DNA of 64,000 bases from Sulfitobacter pontiacus (GTDB taxonomy: Bacteria > Pseudomonadota > Alphaproteobacteria > Rhodobacterales > Rhodobacteraceae). Position numbers and translations under genes: made by a program. Of the stretch, positions 1 to 8,683 are shown piece after piece (the first letter of the stretch is position 1; each line of letters opens with the position of its first letter). Where the stretch lies: the NCBI RefSeq assembly GCF_040790665.1, contig NZ_CP160849.1, positions 62,001-126,000 of the forward strand, given 5' to 3'. Below the pieces are notes generated by a model that saw nothing but the letters and a program-made list of their open reading frames with translations, was not told where the DNA came from and did no database searches.

Positions 1-449
1 CGCTACCGCCCGTGGACGAAAAGCCCGCCGCGCCAAAGCCCGAACCCGCCGCAGCCAAGCCTGTCGCCGATGTGGGCAAGACGACGCAACCCGCCTCTTC
101 CGGCCGCATGTCGCCCCCCGTACAGGGCAGCATCATCCGCGCCTATTCCAAGGGCAAGAACGAGGGCATCAACATCAAGGGCACACCGGGCGCTGCGGTC
201 AAAGCCGCCGATAGCGGCACAGTCGCCGCGATCACCAAAAGCGCCGAGGGCGTGCCGATTGTCGTGATCCGCCACCCTGACAACCTGCTGACCGTATATG
301 CCAATGTCGCCAATGTGTCGGTCGCCAAAGGGGATAGCGTCTCTAAAGGGGCAAGCATCGCCAAACTGCGCCCGGGCGATGATTCATTCGTACATTTCGA
401 GGTGCGCAAAGGCTTTGATAGCGTCGATCCGACGCCCTACCTGAACTAA
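1..449 (+). CDS. nlpD: NlpD-like LytM (M23) protein, 5'-truncated by window edge
   Basis: Only the last ~148 residues are in the window and the frame is open to the left edge. A Pro/Ala/Lys-rich linker is followed by an M23/LytM domain closing with HFEVRKG and DPTPYLN. The zinc ligands of active M23 peptidases are missing: the first His/Asp region reads NEGIN and the HxH strand reads VYANVAN. This is the NlpD/EnvC pattern, in which the domain activates septal N-acetylmuramyl amidases instead of cutting peptidoglycan. A signal peptide and LysM domain would be expected upstream but cannot be seen. The neighbourhood (converging on DUF815 and tat genes) fits the Rhodobacterales nlpD locus. Family call is firm; the amidase-activator role is inferred from homology. 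Confidence 0.8.
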   Translation, partial: LPPVDEKPAAPKPEPAAAKPVADVGKTTQPASSGRMSPPVQGSIIRAYSKGKNEGINIKGTPGAAVKAADSGTVAAITKSAEGVPIVVIRHPDNLLTVYANVANVSVAKGDSVSKGASIAKLRPGDDSFVHFEVRKGFDSVDPTPYLN

Positions 450-479
450 GCCAACTGGAAAACGGAACAGCTTCAACAC

Positions 480-508
480 GCGGTCCCTTTTCGGGGCCGC
501 TTGCTTTT
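480..508 (+). terminator. Rho-independent terminator of the nlpD-like gene
   Basis: An 8-bp stem (GCGGTCCC / GGGGCCGC, one G-T pair) with loop TTTTC is followed by a T-rich tail, TTGCTTTT. It lies 30 bases after the stop codon and before the convergent DUF815 gene. Confidence 0.75.
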
Positions 509-526
509 GTGCAGGCCGCTTATCGC

Positions 527-1366
527 TTACAGCGCGACGCCGCGCCGCCCTGCCAGATCAACGAAGTACTGCCACGCCACACGGCCCGACCGCGCCCCAC
601 GGGTCGCTTGCCATTCGATCGCCTCGGCGTGCAGGGTCTTGGCGTCAATCTCGACCCCGTAAGCCTCGCAATAGCCGCGGATCATATCCAGATACTGTTT
701 CTGGTCGCAGGGATGGAAGCCCAGCCACAGCCCGAACCGATCCGACAGCGATACTTTCTCTTCCACCGCCTCGGCAGGGTTGATGGCAGAGCCACGTTCG
801 TTCTCGATCATGTCACGGGGCATCAGATGCCGCCGGTTCGACGTGGCATAAAGCACGACATTCTCTGGCCGCCCCTCGATCCCGCCATCCAGCACCGCCT
901 TCAGCGACTTGTAATGCGCGTCATCATGACCAAAGCTCAGATCATCACAATAAAGGATAAACCGTTGCCGCGCACCGCGCAGCAGGCTCAGCAGACGGCC
1001 CACCGATGGCAAGTCCTCGCGTTGCAGTTCCACAATGCGCAGACGGTCGTGCGTCTCGCGGACATGGGCGTGCACGGCTTTCACAAGGCTCGACTTGCCC
1101 ATCCCGCGCGCGCCCCACAGCAGGGCGTTGTTGGCGGGCAGACCGGCGGCGAATTGCATCGTGTTGGCCAGCAACGTGTCGCGCGCACGATCCACCCCGA
1201 CCAGCAGCGACAGATCAACCTTGCTGACCGTTTCGACCGGTGCCAGATGGTCCGGCCCTGTCTGCCAGACAAAGGCCCCCGCCACATCAAAATCCGGGGT
1301 TTTCAGCGGCGGAGGAGACATCCTCTCCAACGCCGCTGCAATACGGTCCATCGGGTCACGGTTCAC
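527..1366 (-). CDS. DUF815-family AAA ATP-binding protein
   Basis: This 279-aa protein has a Walker A motif GARGMGKSS at residues 85-93 and a Walker B-like [10 protein letters not shown] at 136-145, the signatures of the DUF815 P-loop ATPase family. No signal peptide or membrane segment is visible, so it should be cytoplasmic. Its ATG overlaps the tatC stop by four bases (ATGA), so it is the last gene of a tatA-tatB-tatC-DUF815 transcript. The biochemical role of DUF815 proteins is not established; a link to Tat export is suggested only by this coupling. Family assignment is confident, function unknown. Confidence 0.85.
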   Translation of the reverse strand: MNRDPMDRIAAALERMSPPPLKTPDFDVAGAFVWQTGPDHLAPVETVSKVDLSLLVGVDRARDTLLANTMQFAAGLPANNALLWGARGMGKSSLVKAVHAHVRETHDRLRIVELQREDLPSVGRLLSLLRGARQRFILYCDDLSFGHDDAHYKSLKAVLDGGIEGRPENVVLYATSNRRHLMPRDMIENERGSAINPAEAVEEKVSLSDRFGLWLGFHPCDQKQYLDMIRGYCEAYGVEIDAKTLHAEAIEWQATRGARSGRVAWQYFVDLAGRRGVAL

Positions 1367-2247
1367 TTCAGGTCGTCCTCATCCTCTTCGAACTCTGCGA
1401 GGATCGGGTCATCATATTCGTCGTCATAATACCCGTCTGCGCGCAGCTGCTCTTCTCGTTTGCGTTCAACCCGCCCTACAAGAAAGATAGAGATTTCGTA
1501 AAGCCCGTAGACCACAACAAACAGGATCCCTTGGGTGATCACATCCGGCGGCGTGACAAGTGCGGCCAGCACCAGGATACCAACCACCGCATATTTGCGC
1601 ACGTTGCCAAGCCCCTCGGCGCTGACCAGTCCGGCCTTACCCATCAGGGTCAGCAATACGGGCAGCTGAAAGCACAGGCCAAAGGCCACGATGAACTTGA
1701 TCGTCAGGCTCAGATATTCCTGAGCCGACCCCTGGAACGCGATGGCGGCGATTCCGCCTGCGTTATCCGTCCCCTCGCCGACAAGCGTGCCCGCCTGCTG
1801 GAACCCAAGAAAGAAATCGAAAGCCAGCGGCGTCACGACATAAAAGGCAAAGGACGCGCCCAAAAAGAACATCAGCGGGCTCGAGATCAGGAAGGGCAGA
1901 AACGCGCCCTTCTCGTTCTTGTAAAGCCCCGGTGCCACGAAGCGCCACAGCTGGTAGCTGATATAGGGAAAGCCCAAAACCAGCCCGCCCAGCAAAGAGA
2001 TAGAGATGGCGACGAAAAAGCCCTCTTGCAGCTTGATCAGGATCAACCCGCAGTCTTCCTGCCCACGCTCGGCCATAGCCGAACACAAAGGGTTCGTCAG
2101 GAAGTTAAAGATCGGATTCCAAACGGTAAAACAGATCACCATGCCGATGATAAAGGCGATCACCGAATGGATCAGCCGCGTGCGCAGCTCGGCCAGATGC
2201 TCGATCAGCGGGGCGGCGCTGTCGTCAATATCGTCTGATGCACTCAT
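1363..2247 (-). CDS. tatC: Twin-arginine translocase subunit TatC
   Basis: This 294-aa polytopic inner-membrane protein begins with a short acidic N-terminus and the conserved [12 protein letters not shown] element, which contributes to binding the twin-arginine signal, followed by about six hydrophobic segments. It forms the substrate receptor with TatB for export of folded, often cofactor-bearing proteins. The C-terminal tail is strongly acidic (Glu/Asp-rich, ending EEDEDDLK), longer than in E. coli TatC. The start overlaps the tatB stop by ATGA and the stop overlaps the DUF815 start the same way, so the three genes are translationally coupled. Confidence 0.97.
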   Translation of the reverse strand: MSASDDIDDSAAPLIEHLAELRTRLIHSVIAFIIGMVICFTVWNPIFNFLTNPLCSAMAERGQEDCGLILIKLQEGFFVAISISLLGGLVLGFPYISYQLWRFVAPGLYKNEKGAFLPFLISSPLMFFLGASFAFYVVTPLAFDFFLGFQQAGTLVGEGTDNAGGIAAIAFQGSAQEYLSLTIKFIVAFGLCFQLPVLLTLMGKAGLVSAEGLGNVRKYAVVGILVLAALVTPPDVITQGILFVVVYGLYEISIFLVGRVERKREEQLRADGYYDDEYDDPILAEFEEDEDDLK

Positions 2248-2882
2248 GTGTCACTCTTTTTGGCCGCTGGCGCTTTGGGCGCGGCTTTCTTGGCCGCAGG
2301 TTTCGCTGCGGCAGGTTTCTTGGCGGCAGGCTTCTTCGCGGGCGTGGCTTTGGCTGGCGCTTTGGCGGCAGCTGCCTTCTTGGCTGGCGCTTTCTTGGCA
2401 GGAGCTTTCGTCGCCGGCTTCTCGATCTGCGGCGCGGCGGCGGGTGTCGCGAGTTTCGCTTCTGCGGCGTCGGCCTGTGCCAGCGCCTCGGCAGCTTCAC
2501 GCTGTTTGCGCTCGGCACCGGCACGGGCGGTGGCGGCCTGGATCTTCTTGACATCCTCGGCCCGCTGCGAGGCCAGTTTGCCTGTCTCGCTTTCGGGGTC
2601 GAATTTGGACAGGGATTTGGTCGCTGATTTTACTTCGTCCATCGCCGACCCCAGCGGGTTCGTCGCGGTTTTCAGCGTCTTGTTCAAACTGGACGACATT
2701 TCGCGCATGCCCGTGTCATCGGCGGCATCATTCATCGCATTGCTGAACTCGCGCGCCATCCCCTTGGCCTTGCCCACAAACTGGCCGACCTTGCGAAACA
2801 GCACGGGCAGGTCCTTGGGACCCACCACAATCAGCGCGACAACGCCAACGACCAACAGCTCTGACCACCCCATATCAAACAT
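2244..2882 (-). CDS. tatB: Sec-independent translocase subunit TatB with long Lys/Ala/Pro tail
   Basis: The 212-aa product starts [20 protein letters not shown], the single N-terminal TatA/B membrane helix, followed by GPKDLP and an amphipathic helix, the TatB hallmark. Residues ~100-145 look helical or coiled-coil. Residues ~157-210 are an almost pure Ala/Lys/Pro repeat ([10 protein letters not shown] units) resembling histone H1-type tails. This extension is absent from E. coli TatB, and its basic charge contrasts with the acidic TatC tail. The gene lies 6 bases after tatA and overlaps tatC by 4. It pairs with TatC in the twin-arginine receptor complex. Confidence 0.95.
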   Translation of the reverse strand: MFDMGWSELLVVGVVALIVVGPKDLPVLFRKVGQFVGKAKGMAREFSNAMNDAADDTGMREMSSSLNKTLKTATNPLGSAMDEVKSATKSLSKFDPESETGKLASQRAEDVKKIQAATARAGAERKQREAAEALAQADAAEAKLATPAAAPQIEKPATKAPAKKAPAKKAAAAKAPAKATPAKKPAAKKPAAAKPAAKKAAPKAPAAKKSDT

Positions 2883-2888
2883 GAGAGC

Positions 2889-3125
2889 TTACACCCGGTC
2901 CTTGTCGGTCTTCGTGTCGGTGACAACAACGGTGTCATCGCTCAGCTCGGCAGTGTCCTTGTCGCCGTTTTTCACGTCATCTTCGCCTTCGCTGATGCCT
3001 TTCTTAAAGCTGGTGATGCCCTTGCCGACTTCGCCCATCAGGCTGGAAATCTTGCCGCGCCCGAACAGGACCAGCACCACAACTGCAATCAGCAAAAGAC
3101 CCGGAAGGCCGATATTGTTCAACAT
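2889..3125 (-). CDS. tatA: Twin-arginine translocase pore subunit TatA
   Basis: This is a 78-aa protein with an N-terminal hydrophobic helix (residues 5-21), the [16 protein letters not shown] hinge and amphipathic helix, and a charged tail, all standard for TatA, which oligomerises to form the protein-conducting element of the Tat system. GGAG lies 8 bases before the ATG. It is the promoter-proximal gene of the tatA-tatB-tatC-DUF815 operon and is divergent from the WYL regulator at 3345. Confidence 0.96.
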   Translation of the reverse strand: MLNNIGLPGLLLIAVVVLVLFGRGKISSLMGEVGKGITSFKKGISEGEDDVKNGDKDTAELSDDTVVVTDTKTDKDRV

Positions 3126-3344
3126 AGTCTCAACTCCATAATCCGAATGTGAGGCAGAGGGACTGCCCCCGCCGGTAAACTCTGTCTCTTTTTAGGCCCC
3201 TGCTCTGGCAGCTTGAAGGGCCAAAGCGTTTCCCTCGCCGCGTGGCCCCGCAAAATTTACGCCCTCCGAAGACCGCCCCAACACTCCTGACAGTTTTTTG
3301 GCAGTTGCCTTGCGCCCTGCCCCCCTGCGTGGCAAACAGAAACC

Positions 3345-3998
3345 ATGCGCCGCAGCGACCGATTGTTTTCCCTGCTCTCCCTCTTGGGCGACCACCAGCT
3401 TCACCGGGCCGAGGATATGGCGCAGGCGGCGGGCGTGTCCTTGCGCACGCTCTACCGCGACATTGCGCGGCTGCAGGCGTCGGGCGTTGCGATCACCGGC
3501 ACCCGTGGCGCAGGCTACCGGCTGACACCGGCGACGGTGCTGCCGCCGCTATCCCTCTCCCCCGAAGAGATTGAGGCGCTTCAACTCGCCCTCGCCGTTG
3601 TGCTTGAAACAACCGACCCCGACCTACAGGCCGCCGCGACCTCACTGGCGCAAAAGATCGACGCGGCCTTGCCCGAAACCGCACAGCCCGCAACGCAGGA
3701 CTGGCAGCGCATCGAACACCCTTTCGCCAATGCCGCGCGGGGGTTGGGGCATCTGCCCGTGCTGCGCGCCGCAATCCGCGCGCGCCAGAAACTCAGGATC
3801 GTCTATAACGCCGACGATGGCTCGCTTGATACGCTGGTGCTCCACCCCCACAGGCTCAGCCATGCCGCCCGCAGTTGGACCCTGTCAGGTTGGGATGAAA
3901 CCAAAGGGCAAAACACCACCCTGCGGCTTGACCTGATCGAGGCGACACACCCGCTGCCCGCGCTATTCACCGCGCCGCCCGCCTTCCAAATGGAATAA
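3345..3998 (+). CDS. YafY-type HTH/WYL transcriptional regulator
   Basis: The 217-aa protein has an N-terminal winged helix-turn-helix of the HTH_11 type (residues ~1-55, including SLRTLYRDIARLQASG and the wing GTRGAGYRL) followed by a WYL-like ligand-sensing region (about 105-200). Such regulators are usually small-molecule or nucleic-acid-ligand responsive. The canonical WYL tripeptide is not obvious; this stretch has HPHRLSHAARSWTLSGWDE. It is divergent from tatA and convergent with the ABC ATPase at 4048; no target can be named. The C-terminus is short for the family, lacking much of the WCX extension. Confidence 0.8.
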   Translation: MRRSDRLFSLLSLLGDHQLHRAEDMAQAAGVSLRTLYRDIARLQASGVAITGTRGAGYRLTPATVLPPLSLSPEEIEALQLALAVVLETTDPDLQAAATSLAQKIDAALPETAQPATQDWQRIEHPFANAARGLGHLPVLRAAIRARQKLRIVYNADDGSLDTLVLHPHRLSHAARSWTLSGWDETKGQNTTLRLDLIEATHPLPALFTAPPAFQME

Positions 3999-4047
3999 AT
4001 CCTCGCCGAAGGCATCCCGCGGTGCCACAGGGGCAGCCGCCAGCGGT

Positions 4048-5151
4048 CTACCCTGCCGCATGCACCGGAAAAACAAAACAACGATCGCGGCGCACGGTCA
4101 GCCACATGACGGCCCCGGGCTGCGGCAAGAAGACATTGGGCACGGTGGCGCGCAGGGTGCTGCCGTCATGGTCCATCACAAATTCCACGAGACTCTCATT
4201 CCCCATGAAACGCGCACGCGCAACAACGGCGCGGGCTGCGGTGCCATCGGTCGAGGTTGGCAACGGGCCCTTGCCCGCACGGTCAAAGTCGATGCGCAAA
4301 TGCTGGGGGCGGAATACGATATCCACCTGTGTCCCGTCCGGCACGCCGGGGGCCAGAAACCGGCCAAAGACCGTATGCGCAAGCGCCCCAGACACCTCGG
4401 CCCGCAGCACATTCGCGTCCGAGAAAAACGCCACCGACGCGCGGTCAACGGGACGCGTATACACGTTATAGGGGGCCCCCTGCTGCACGATCTTGCCATC
4501 GCGCATCAAGGCGATCTCGTCCGCCATGCGCATGGCTTCCTCGGGCTCGTGGGTGACCAGCAAGACGGCGGTACCTTCCTCTTTCAGGATGCCCAAAGTC
4601 TCGTCCCGGATGTCATCGCGCAGCCGGTTATCAAGACCCGAGAACGGCTCGTCCATCAGCATGATCTTGGGCCGCGGGGCCAAGGCACGCGCCAGCGCGA
4701 CACGCTGTTGTTCGCCCCCCGACAGTTGATGCGGGTAGCCGTCGATAAATCGCAGCAGGTCCACACGTTCAAGCAGTTCCTCGATACGGGCGCGGCGTTC
4801 GGCCTTGGTGCCGGTTTTCAAGCCAAAGCCCACGTTGTCGGCCACGCTAAGATGCGGAAACAGCGCGAAATCCTGAAACATCAACCCGATCTCGCGCCGT
4901 TCGGGGGGCACGCGGAAGACCGTGTCACAGATCAGCTTGCCATCAACGTGGATCGTACCGCTGTCCTGCATCTCGACGCCGGCGATCATCCGCAGGGTGG
5001 TCGACTTGCCACAGCCCGATGGCCCCAGAAGGCAGGTCACCTGCCCCGGCATGATTTTCAGGCTGACATCATCCACGACGGCCCGCCCGCCATAGGCGCG
5101 CTGTAGGTTCTTGATTTCCAGTCTCGGGTGCACGTCAGTCACTTCAGTCAT
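4048..5151 (-). CDS. ABC transporter ATP-binding protein, FbpC/PotA type
   Basis: The 367-aa protein has a complete nucleotide-binding domain: Walker A GPSGCGKST (43-51), signature LSGGEQQR (143-150), Walker B and D-loop IMLMDEPFSGLD, and a switch His in LLVTHEPEEA. A C-terminal TOBE-like domain (from ~240) is typical of importer ATPases for ferric iron, phosphonate or polyamines. No permease or binding protein gene lies nearby, so it would work with a transporter encoded elsewhere. It follows the sodium:solute symporter gene by 43 bases on the same strand and may be co-transcribed. The substrate is not determinable; iron (FbpC) is one possibility. Confidence 0.85.
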   Translation of the reverse strand: MTEVTDVHPRLEIKNLQRAYGGRAVVDDVSLKIMPGQVTCLLGPSGCGKSTTLRMIAGVEMQDSGTIHVDGKLICDTVFRVPPERREIGLMFQDFALFPHLSVADNVGFGLKTGTKAERRARIEELLERVDLLRFIDGYPHQLSGGEQQRVALARALAPRPKIMLMDEPFSGLDNRLRDDIRDETLGILKEEGTAVLLVTHEPEEAMRMADEIALMRDGKIVQQGAPYNVYTRPVDRASVAFFSDANVLRAEVSGALAHTVFGRFLAPGVPDGTQVDIVFRPQHLRIDFDRAGKGPLPTSTDGTAARAVVARARFMGNESLVEFVMDHDGSTLRATVPNVFLPQPGAVMWLTVRRDRCFVFPVHAAG

Positions 5152-5194
5152 GGGCGCAGTCTAATCCGATCAATTCGCTCGGGATCGACCGCTA

Positions 5195-6553
5195 TCAGCC
5201 CCGCCGCGCGCCCGCAAGCACCGCCGCGAAGCCTGCGACCAGAACGACCACACAAATCACCAAAAGCTGTTCGTATTTATGCCCCTCTGGCAGCACCGCG
5301 GCAAAGGCGGGCCACGCACGGGCAAAATAGGCAAAGGCCCCGATCATCGCCGCCCCGAAGGCCGCCAGATAGGCCCATAGGGCGATCTGCCGTTGCATCA
5401 CCAGCCCGACCACCAGCACCGGCGTCAGGAACATCGACGCAGTACCCGACACAGCCACCGCGTCGAACAGCGTCGCATTGCCCCAGAGCGTCAGCACCGT
5501 GCCCGCGGCCATAAAGCCCAGCATCACGATCCGCCCGCCGTTCAGGCTACGCGGTGCGAGCTTCAGCTCTTCAACCACCAGACGCGCGGCAGAAGAGAGC
5601 GCGGAATCCAGCGTGCTCAGCGCCGAGACCAGCAAAGAGATCATCAGCGCCACAAACACCCACGCAGGAAACATCGTGGCCCAGGTGCCGATCAGCTCGC
5701 CCTCGTAGGCCGCACCGACAAGGCTCGCCTGAATGCCGAAGAACCCGAAGCCGATGATACACAGGGTTGAGATCCAGAAGGCATGCAGAAAGGACCGGCG
5801 CGTCACCTCCGGGTCGGCGATAAAGCCCCGGTCCATCATCACCGGATCATGCGCGGGGTAGGAAAACACTTGCAACAGCGCCACGGCCAGCAAGACCCAG
5901 CCGTTATAGGCCCCTGCTGTCCCCGGAGCCGTGACAACCGCCCCCAGATCAAAGCCGGGCGACACGACCAGCGCCACAAAGGCGACACCGAAAACCACGA
6001 GGAACACGACCATCTGCACCACATCGGTGCGCAGCGCAGCACTTAGCCCGCCCCAAGCGGAATAGCCCAGCCCCACGAGCGCCACGATCAGGATCGCAGG
6101 CGTGCCGCTGCCCGCCAGCACGGCGTTAAAGATCAGCCCCACCACCAGCAGATTGGCGAACACCTCGGACAAGAGCCGCAGCGCGATGACCAGATTATAA
6201 CAGGCATTGCCCGCCCCGCCAAAGCGCGCGCCCAGCCAATCCTGCACCGACATGGCGCCGTTCTGGCGCAGACGTCCGACGATAAAGCCCCCGGTCAGGA
6301 AAGACCCGTAATAGGCCGCATAGGCCAGCGTGCCCGCGATGCCGTAGTAATATCCCAGGATCGCCGCGTTCATCAGGCTGCGCGCGAAAATCCATGTGGT
6401 GACCTGGCTGAGCACCAGCGTCCAAAGCCCCGGCGCACCGCCTTGGGCCGTCATCCCGCCAAAGAACCCCTCGACCGAGGCGCGGCGCGGTGCGGCCAGC
6501 AGACTTGCGGCGATGATGGCACCGAAGAGAACAAACAGAACAATGGGGGACAT
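5195..6553 (-). CDS. Sodium:solute symporter (SSS) family protein
   Basis: The 452-aa protein has about 12-13 hydrophobic segments and the SSS fold; WTLVLSQVTTWIFARS resembles the TM1 sodium-site region, and SLLVSALSTLDSALSSAARL matches the TM8 Ser/Thr-rich Na2 site. SSS proteins import sugars, amino acids, nucleosides, organic anions or vitamins with sodium, which suits a marine lifestyle. The substrate cannot be told from sequence. It is the upstream gene of a probable pair with the ABC ATPase at 4048. Confidence 0.85.
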   Translation of the reverse strand: MSPIVLFVLFGAIIAASLLAAPRRASVEGFFGGMTAQGGAPGLWTLVLSQVTTWIFARSLMNAAILGYYYGIAGTLAYAAYYGSFLTGGFIVGRLRQNGAMSVQDWLGARFGGAGNACYNLVIALRLLSEVFANLLVVGLIFNAVLAGSGTPAILIVALVGLGYSAWGGLSAALRTDVVQMVVFLVVFGVAFVALVVSPGFDLGAVVTAPGTAGAYNGWVLLAVALLQVFSYPAHDPVMMDRGFIADPEVTRRSFLHAFWISTLCIIGFGFFGIQASLVGAAYEGELIGTWATMFPAWVFVALMISLLVSALSTLDSALSSAARLVVEELKLAPRSLNGGRIVMLGFMAAGTVLTLWGNATLFDAVAVSGTASMFLTPVLVVGLVMQRQIALWAYLAAFGAAMIGAFAYFARAWPAFAAVLPEGHKYEQLLVICVVVLVAGFAAVLAGARRG

Positions 6554-6597
6554 CCGGGAATACCTTTGAAAGGGACAGCAACGTCCATGGGTAACCT

Positions 6598-6632
6598 AGC
6601 AAAAACCGCCGCGCTATCTGTTGCGCGGCGGT
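6598..6632 (-). terminator. Rho-independent terminator of the SDR gene
   Basis: A perfect 10-bp stem (ACCGCCGCGC / GCGCGGCGGT) with an 8-base loop is followed on the minus strand by a run of T (the AAAAA at 6601-6605 on the plus strand). It lies about 75 bases after the SDR stop codon and before the symporter gene, so it insulates the two. Confidence 0.85.
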
Positions 6633-6706
6633 CTGTCGTAAACGTGATGAAATATGTCAGACGGGCGCGCGCGCCGCGACGGCATCGCAGCGCCCGGCCC
6701 TCGCAC

Positions 6707-7486
6707 TTACATCGTGATATTGGTCGCCCCGCCGTCCAGCAGCAAGTTCTGCCCGACGATAAATCCCGCGTGTTGCGAGCACAGGAAAGCACAGGCCGCG
6801 CCGAATTCATGCCGCGTGCCATAGCGCCCTGCGGGAATCGTCGATGCGCGCTCGGTGCGGGCCTCTTCCAGCGTGATGCCCTTTTGTTTGACGACGCCGC
6901 CATCCAGTGCATCGGCGCGGTCGGTGGCGTGGATGCCGGGCAGCAGGTTGTTGATCGTGACACCCTTGCCCGCGACCTGACGCGAGGTGCCCGCGACATA
7001 GCCGGTCAGACCGGTACGGGCCGAGTTGCTGAGCCCCAGAACGCCGATTGGCGCGCGCACGGATTGCGAGGTGATGTTGACGACGCGGCCCCAGCCACGG
7101 TCCATCATCGCGGGCACCAGCGCCTTGATCATCGCGATGGGGGCCAGCATGTTCGCATCGAGCGCCTTGATGAAATCCTCGCGGTCCCAATCGCTCCACA
7201 TGCCGGGGGGTGGGCCGCCTGCGTTATTGACCAGAATGTCGATCTGGCCCGCGGCCTCCAGCACCAGCTTCTGGCCTTCGTCCGTGGCGATATCGGCAGC
7301 GATGGTGGTGACCTCGACGCCATAGTCCTGACGGATGCGTTCGGCGGCTGTTTCCAGATCAGCGGCACCGCGTGCGTTCATCACCAGATCCACACCCGCT
7401 TCGGCCAGCGCCTCTGCGCAGCCTAGGCCGAGGCCCTTTGACGATGCGCAAACCAATGCGCGTTTTCCCTTGATTCCCAGATCCAT
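6707..7486 (-). CDS. Atypical short-chain dehydrogenase/reductase lacking the YxxxK motif
   Basis: This 259-aa Rossmann protein has the SDR nucleotide loop (ASSKGLGLG, residues 14-22), NNAG (87-90) and the catalytic-type Ser140. At the position of the catalytic Tyr and Lys it reads Ser153-Asn-Ser-Ala-Arg157 instead of YxxxK. SDR proteins with an LSNxxR-like element form a known divergent branch often annotated as 3-oxoacyl-ACP reductase, but the usual proton-relay chemistry would be lost or altered. It is monocistronic, with its own terminator. The fold is certain; reductase activity is doubtful. Confidence 0.85.
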   Translation of the reverse strand: MDLGIKGKRALVCASSKGLGLGCAEALAEAGVDLVMNARGAADLETAAERIRQDYGVEVTTIAADIATDEGQKLVLEAAGQIDILVNNAGGPPPGMWSDWDREDFIKALDANMLAPIAMIKALVPAMMDRGWGRVVNITSQSVRAPIGVLGLSNSARTGLTGYVAGTSRQVAGKGVTINNLLPGIHATDRADALDGGVVKQKGITLEEARTERASTIPAGRYGTRHEFGAACAFLCSQHAGFIVGQNLLLDGGATNITM

Positions 7487-7669
7487 AGCGATCTCTCCCG
7501 GTTAGTGTTCGCGCAAGTCGTAGCACTGTCTTTGCGGACAATGCCAGCAAAAGGCCAAAGGCTTGACCCGAATGAGACACAATCCTATGGCAAGGACACA
7601 AGAACCACCGGCAGTTGTGTGACTGCCGACCCCGATATCATTCACCTTTCGCGCGCAAAGGCCCGCCCC

Positions 7670-8683
7670 ATGACCTCGCCCCGCCCTTCCCCTCCGCAAA
7701 GCGTCCCTGTCTTTCGTGCGACGCAATTCACGGCGACGGATGGTGCGAATATGGGCGACGCGCTGTCTTTTGCCTCGGAACTGTTGCTGGATGATGTGTA
7801 CGAGCTGTCCTACGGGGCGGAACCAGTGCGCCTGTCGATCCAGACGGCACCGGATGGCAGCCTGTCGATCGCGCCCGATACGCAAACCGGCACCAGCGGG
7901 GCCGCCCTGCATCTGGATTGCGCACTGACCTTCATGTCGCCTGACGGGCAGATCAACGATGCGATCCTGCTGGTCGAAGTGGCCGATGACGGCCATGCCG
8001 AAGCAATCTATCTCATCCCGCTCAGCGCGCTGTCGTCGAAAGTGGAATACCGGCTGGTTGGCATCGACACCGAGACGATGCGCCAGAAGTTCGCGCAGGT
8101 CGCCTGTGTGTCCTTCACACGCGGCACGCACATTACCATGGCCACCGGTGAGCAGCGCCCGATCGAAGAACTCTGCGTCGGGGACAAGGTCCTGACCCGC
8201 GATGACGGCGTGCAGGCGATCCGCTGGATCGGGCAAAGCACCGTGCGCGCGGTTGGCGAATTCGCCCCGATCTGCATCAACGCGGGCACGTTGAACAACG
8301 ACAATGACCTGATCGTCAGCCCCGATCACCGCCTGTTCATCTACCAGCGCGAAGACCGTCTGGGCGCCGGCCGGTCAGAGCTGCTGGTCAAGGTCCGCCA
8401 TCTGGTCAACGGCGATACGGTACGGGTGCAGGACGGCGGCTTTGTCGACTATTTCCAACTGCTGTTTGACGGGCACCAGATCATCTATGCCGAAGGCATC
8501 GCGGCGGAATCCATGCTGATCGACAGCCGGACCAAAGGCGTGCTGCCGCAAGAGCTGTCGGACGCCATGGGCGATGTCATCCCCGGCCATTCCGACCTGC
8601 CCCATGCGGGGCTGGATGTATCGGAGCCGCTGCTGGACCGCCCCGACGCAGCTGAACTGCTGCGCCGCGCCAGCATGCGCTGA
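7670..8683 (+). CDS. Hint (Hedgehog/intein) domain protein
   Basis: The 337-aa product has an N-terminal region of ~140 residues without clear homology and a C-terminal Hint_2-type domain (about 146-285): VSFTRGTHI, RPIEELCVGDKVLTRDDG, RWIG, SPDHRLF and LFDGHQIIYAEG. Such proteins are common in Rhodobacterales; the domain may self-cleave, as in hedgehog and inteins, but the function is unknown. Most relatives have Cys directly before Phe at the splice point; here Ser148 occupies that place and Cys146 is two residues earlier. The ATG at 7670 is preferred over upstream codons because AAAGG lies 8 bases before it and the N-terminal extension lacks family features. Confidence 0.8.
   Translation: MTSPRPSPPQSVPVFRATQFTATDGANMGDALSFASELLLDDVYELSYGAEPVRLSIQTAPDGSLSIAPDTQTGTSGAALHLDCALTFMSPDGQINDAILLVEVADDGHAEAIYLIPLSALSSKVEYRLVGIDTETMRQKFAQVACVSFTRGTHITMATGEQRPIEELCVGDKVLTRDDGVQAIRWIGQSTVRAVGEFAPICINAGTLNNDNDLIVSPDHRLFIYQREDRLGAGRSELLVKVRHLVNGDTVRVQDGGFVDYFQLLFDGHQIIYAEGIAAESMLIDSRTKGVLPQELSDAMGDVIPGHSDLPHAGLDVSEPLLDRPDAAELLRRASMR

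Noticed and set aside
3192..3404. A 70-codon minus-strand frame between tatA and the WYL regulator
   Set aside because: There is no ribosome site or domain, and it overlaps the regulator start.
7505..7669. Upstream extension of the Hint protein
   Set aside because: It has no family features and would read through the probable promoter region; the ATG at 7670 has a ribosome site.
7670..8683. An intein within a host gene
   Set aside because: The Hint domain is C-terminal with no C-extein and no homing endonuclease; it is a stand-alone Hint protein.
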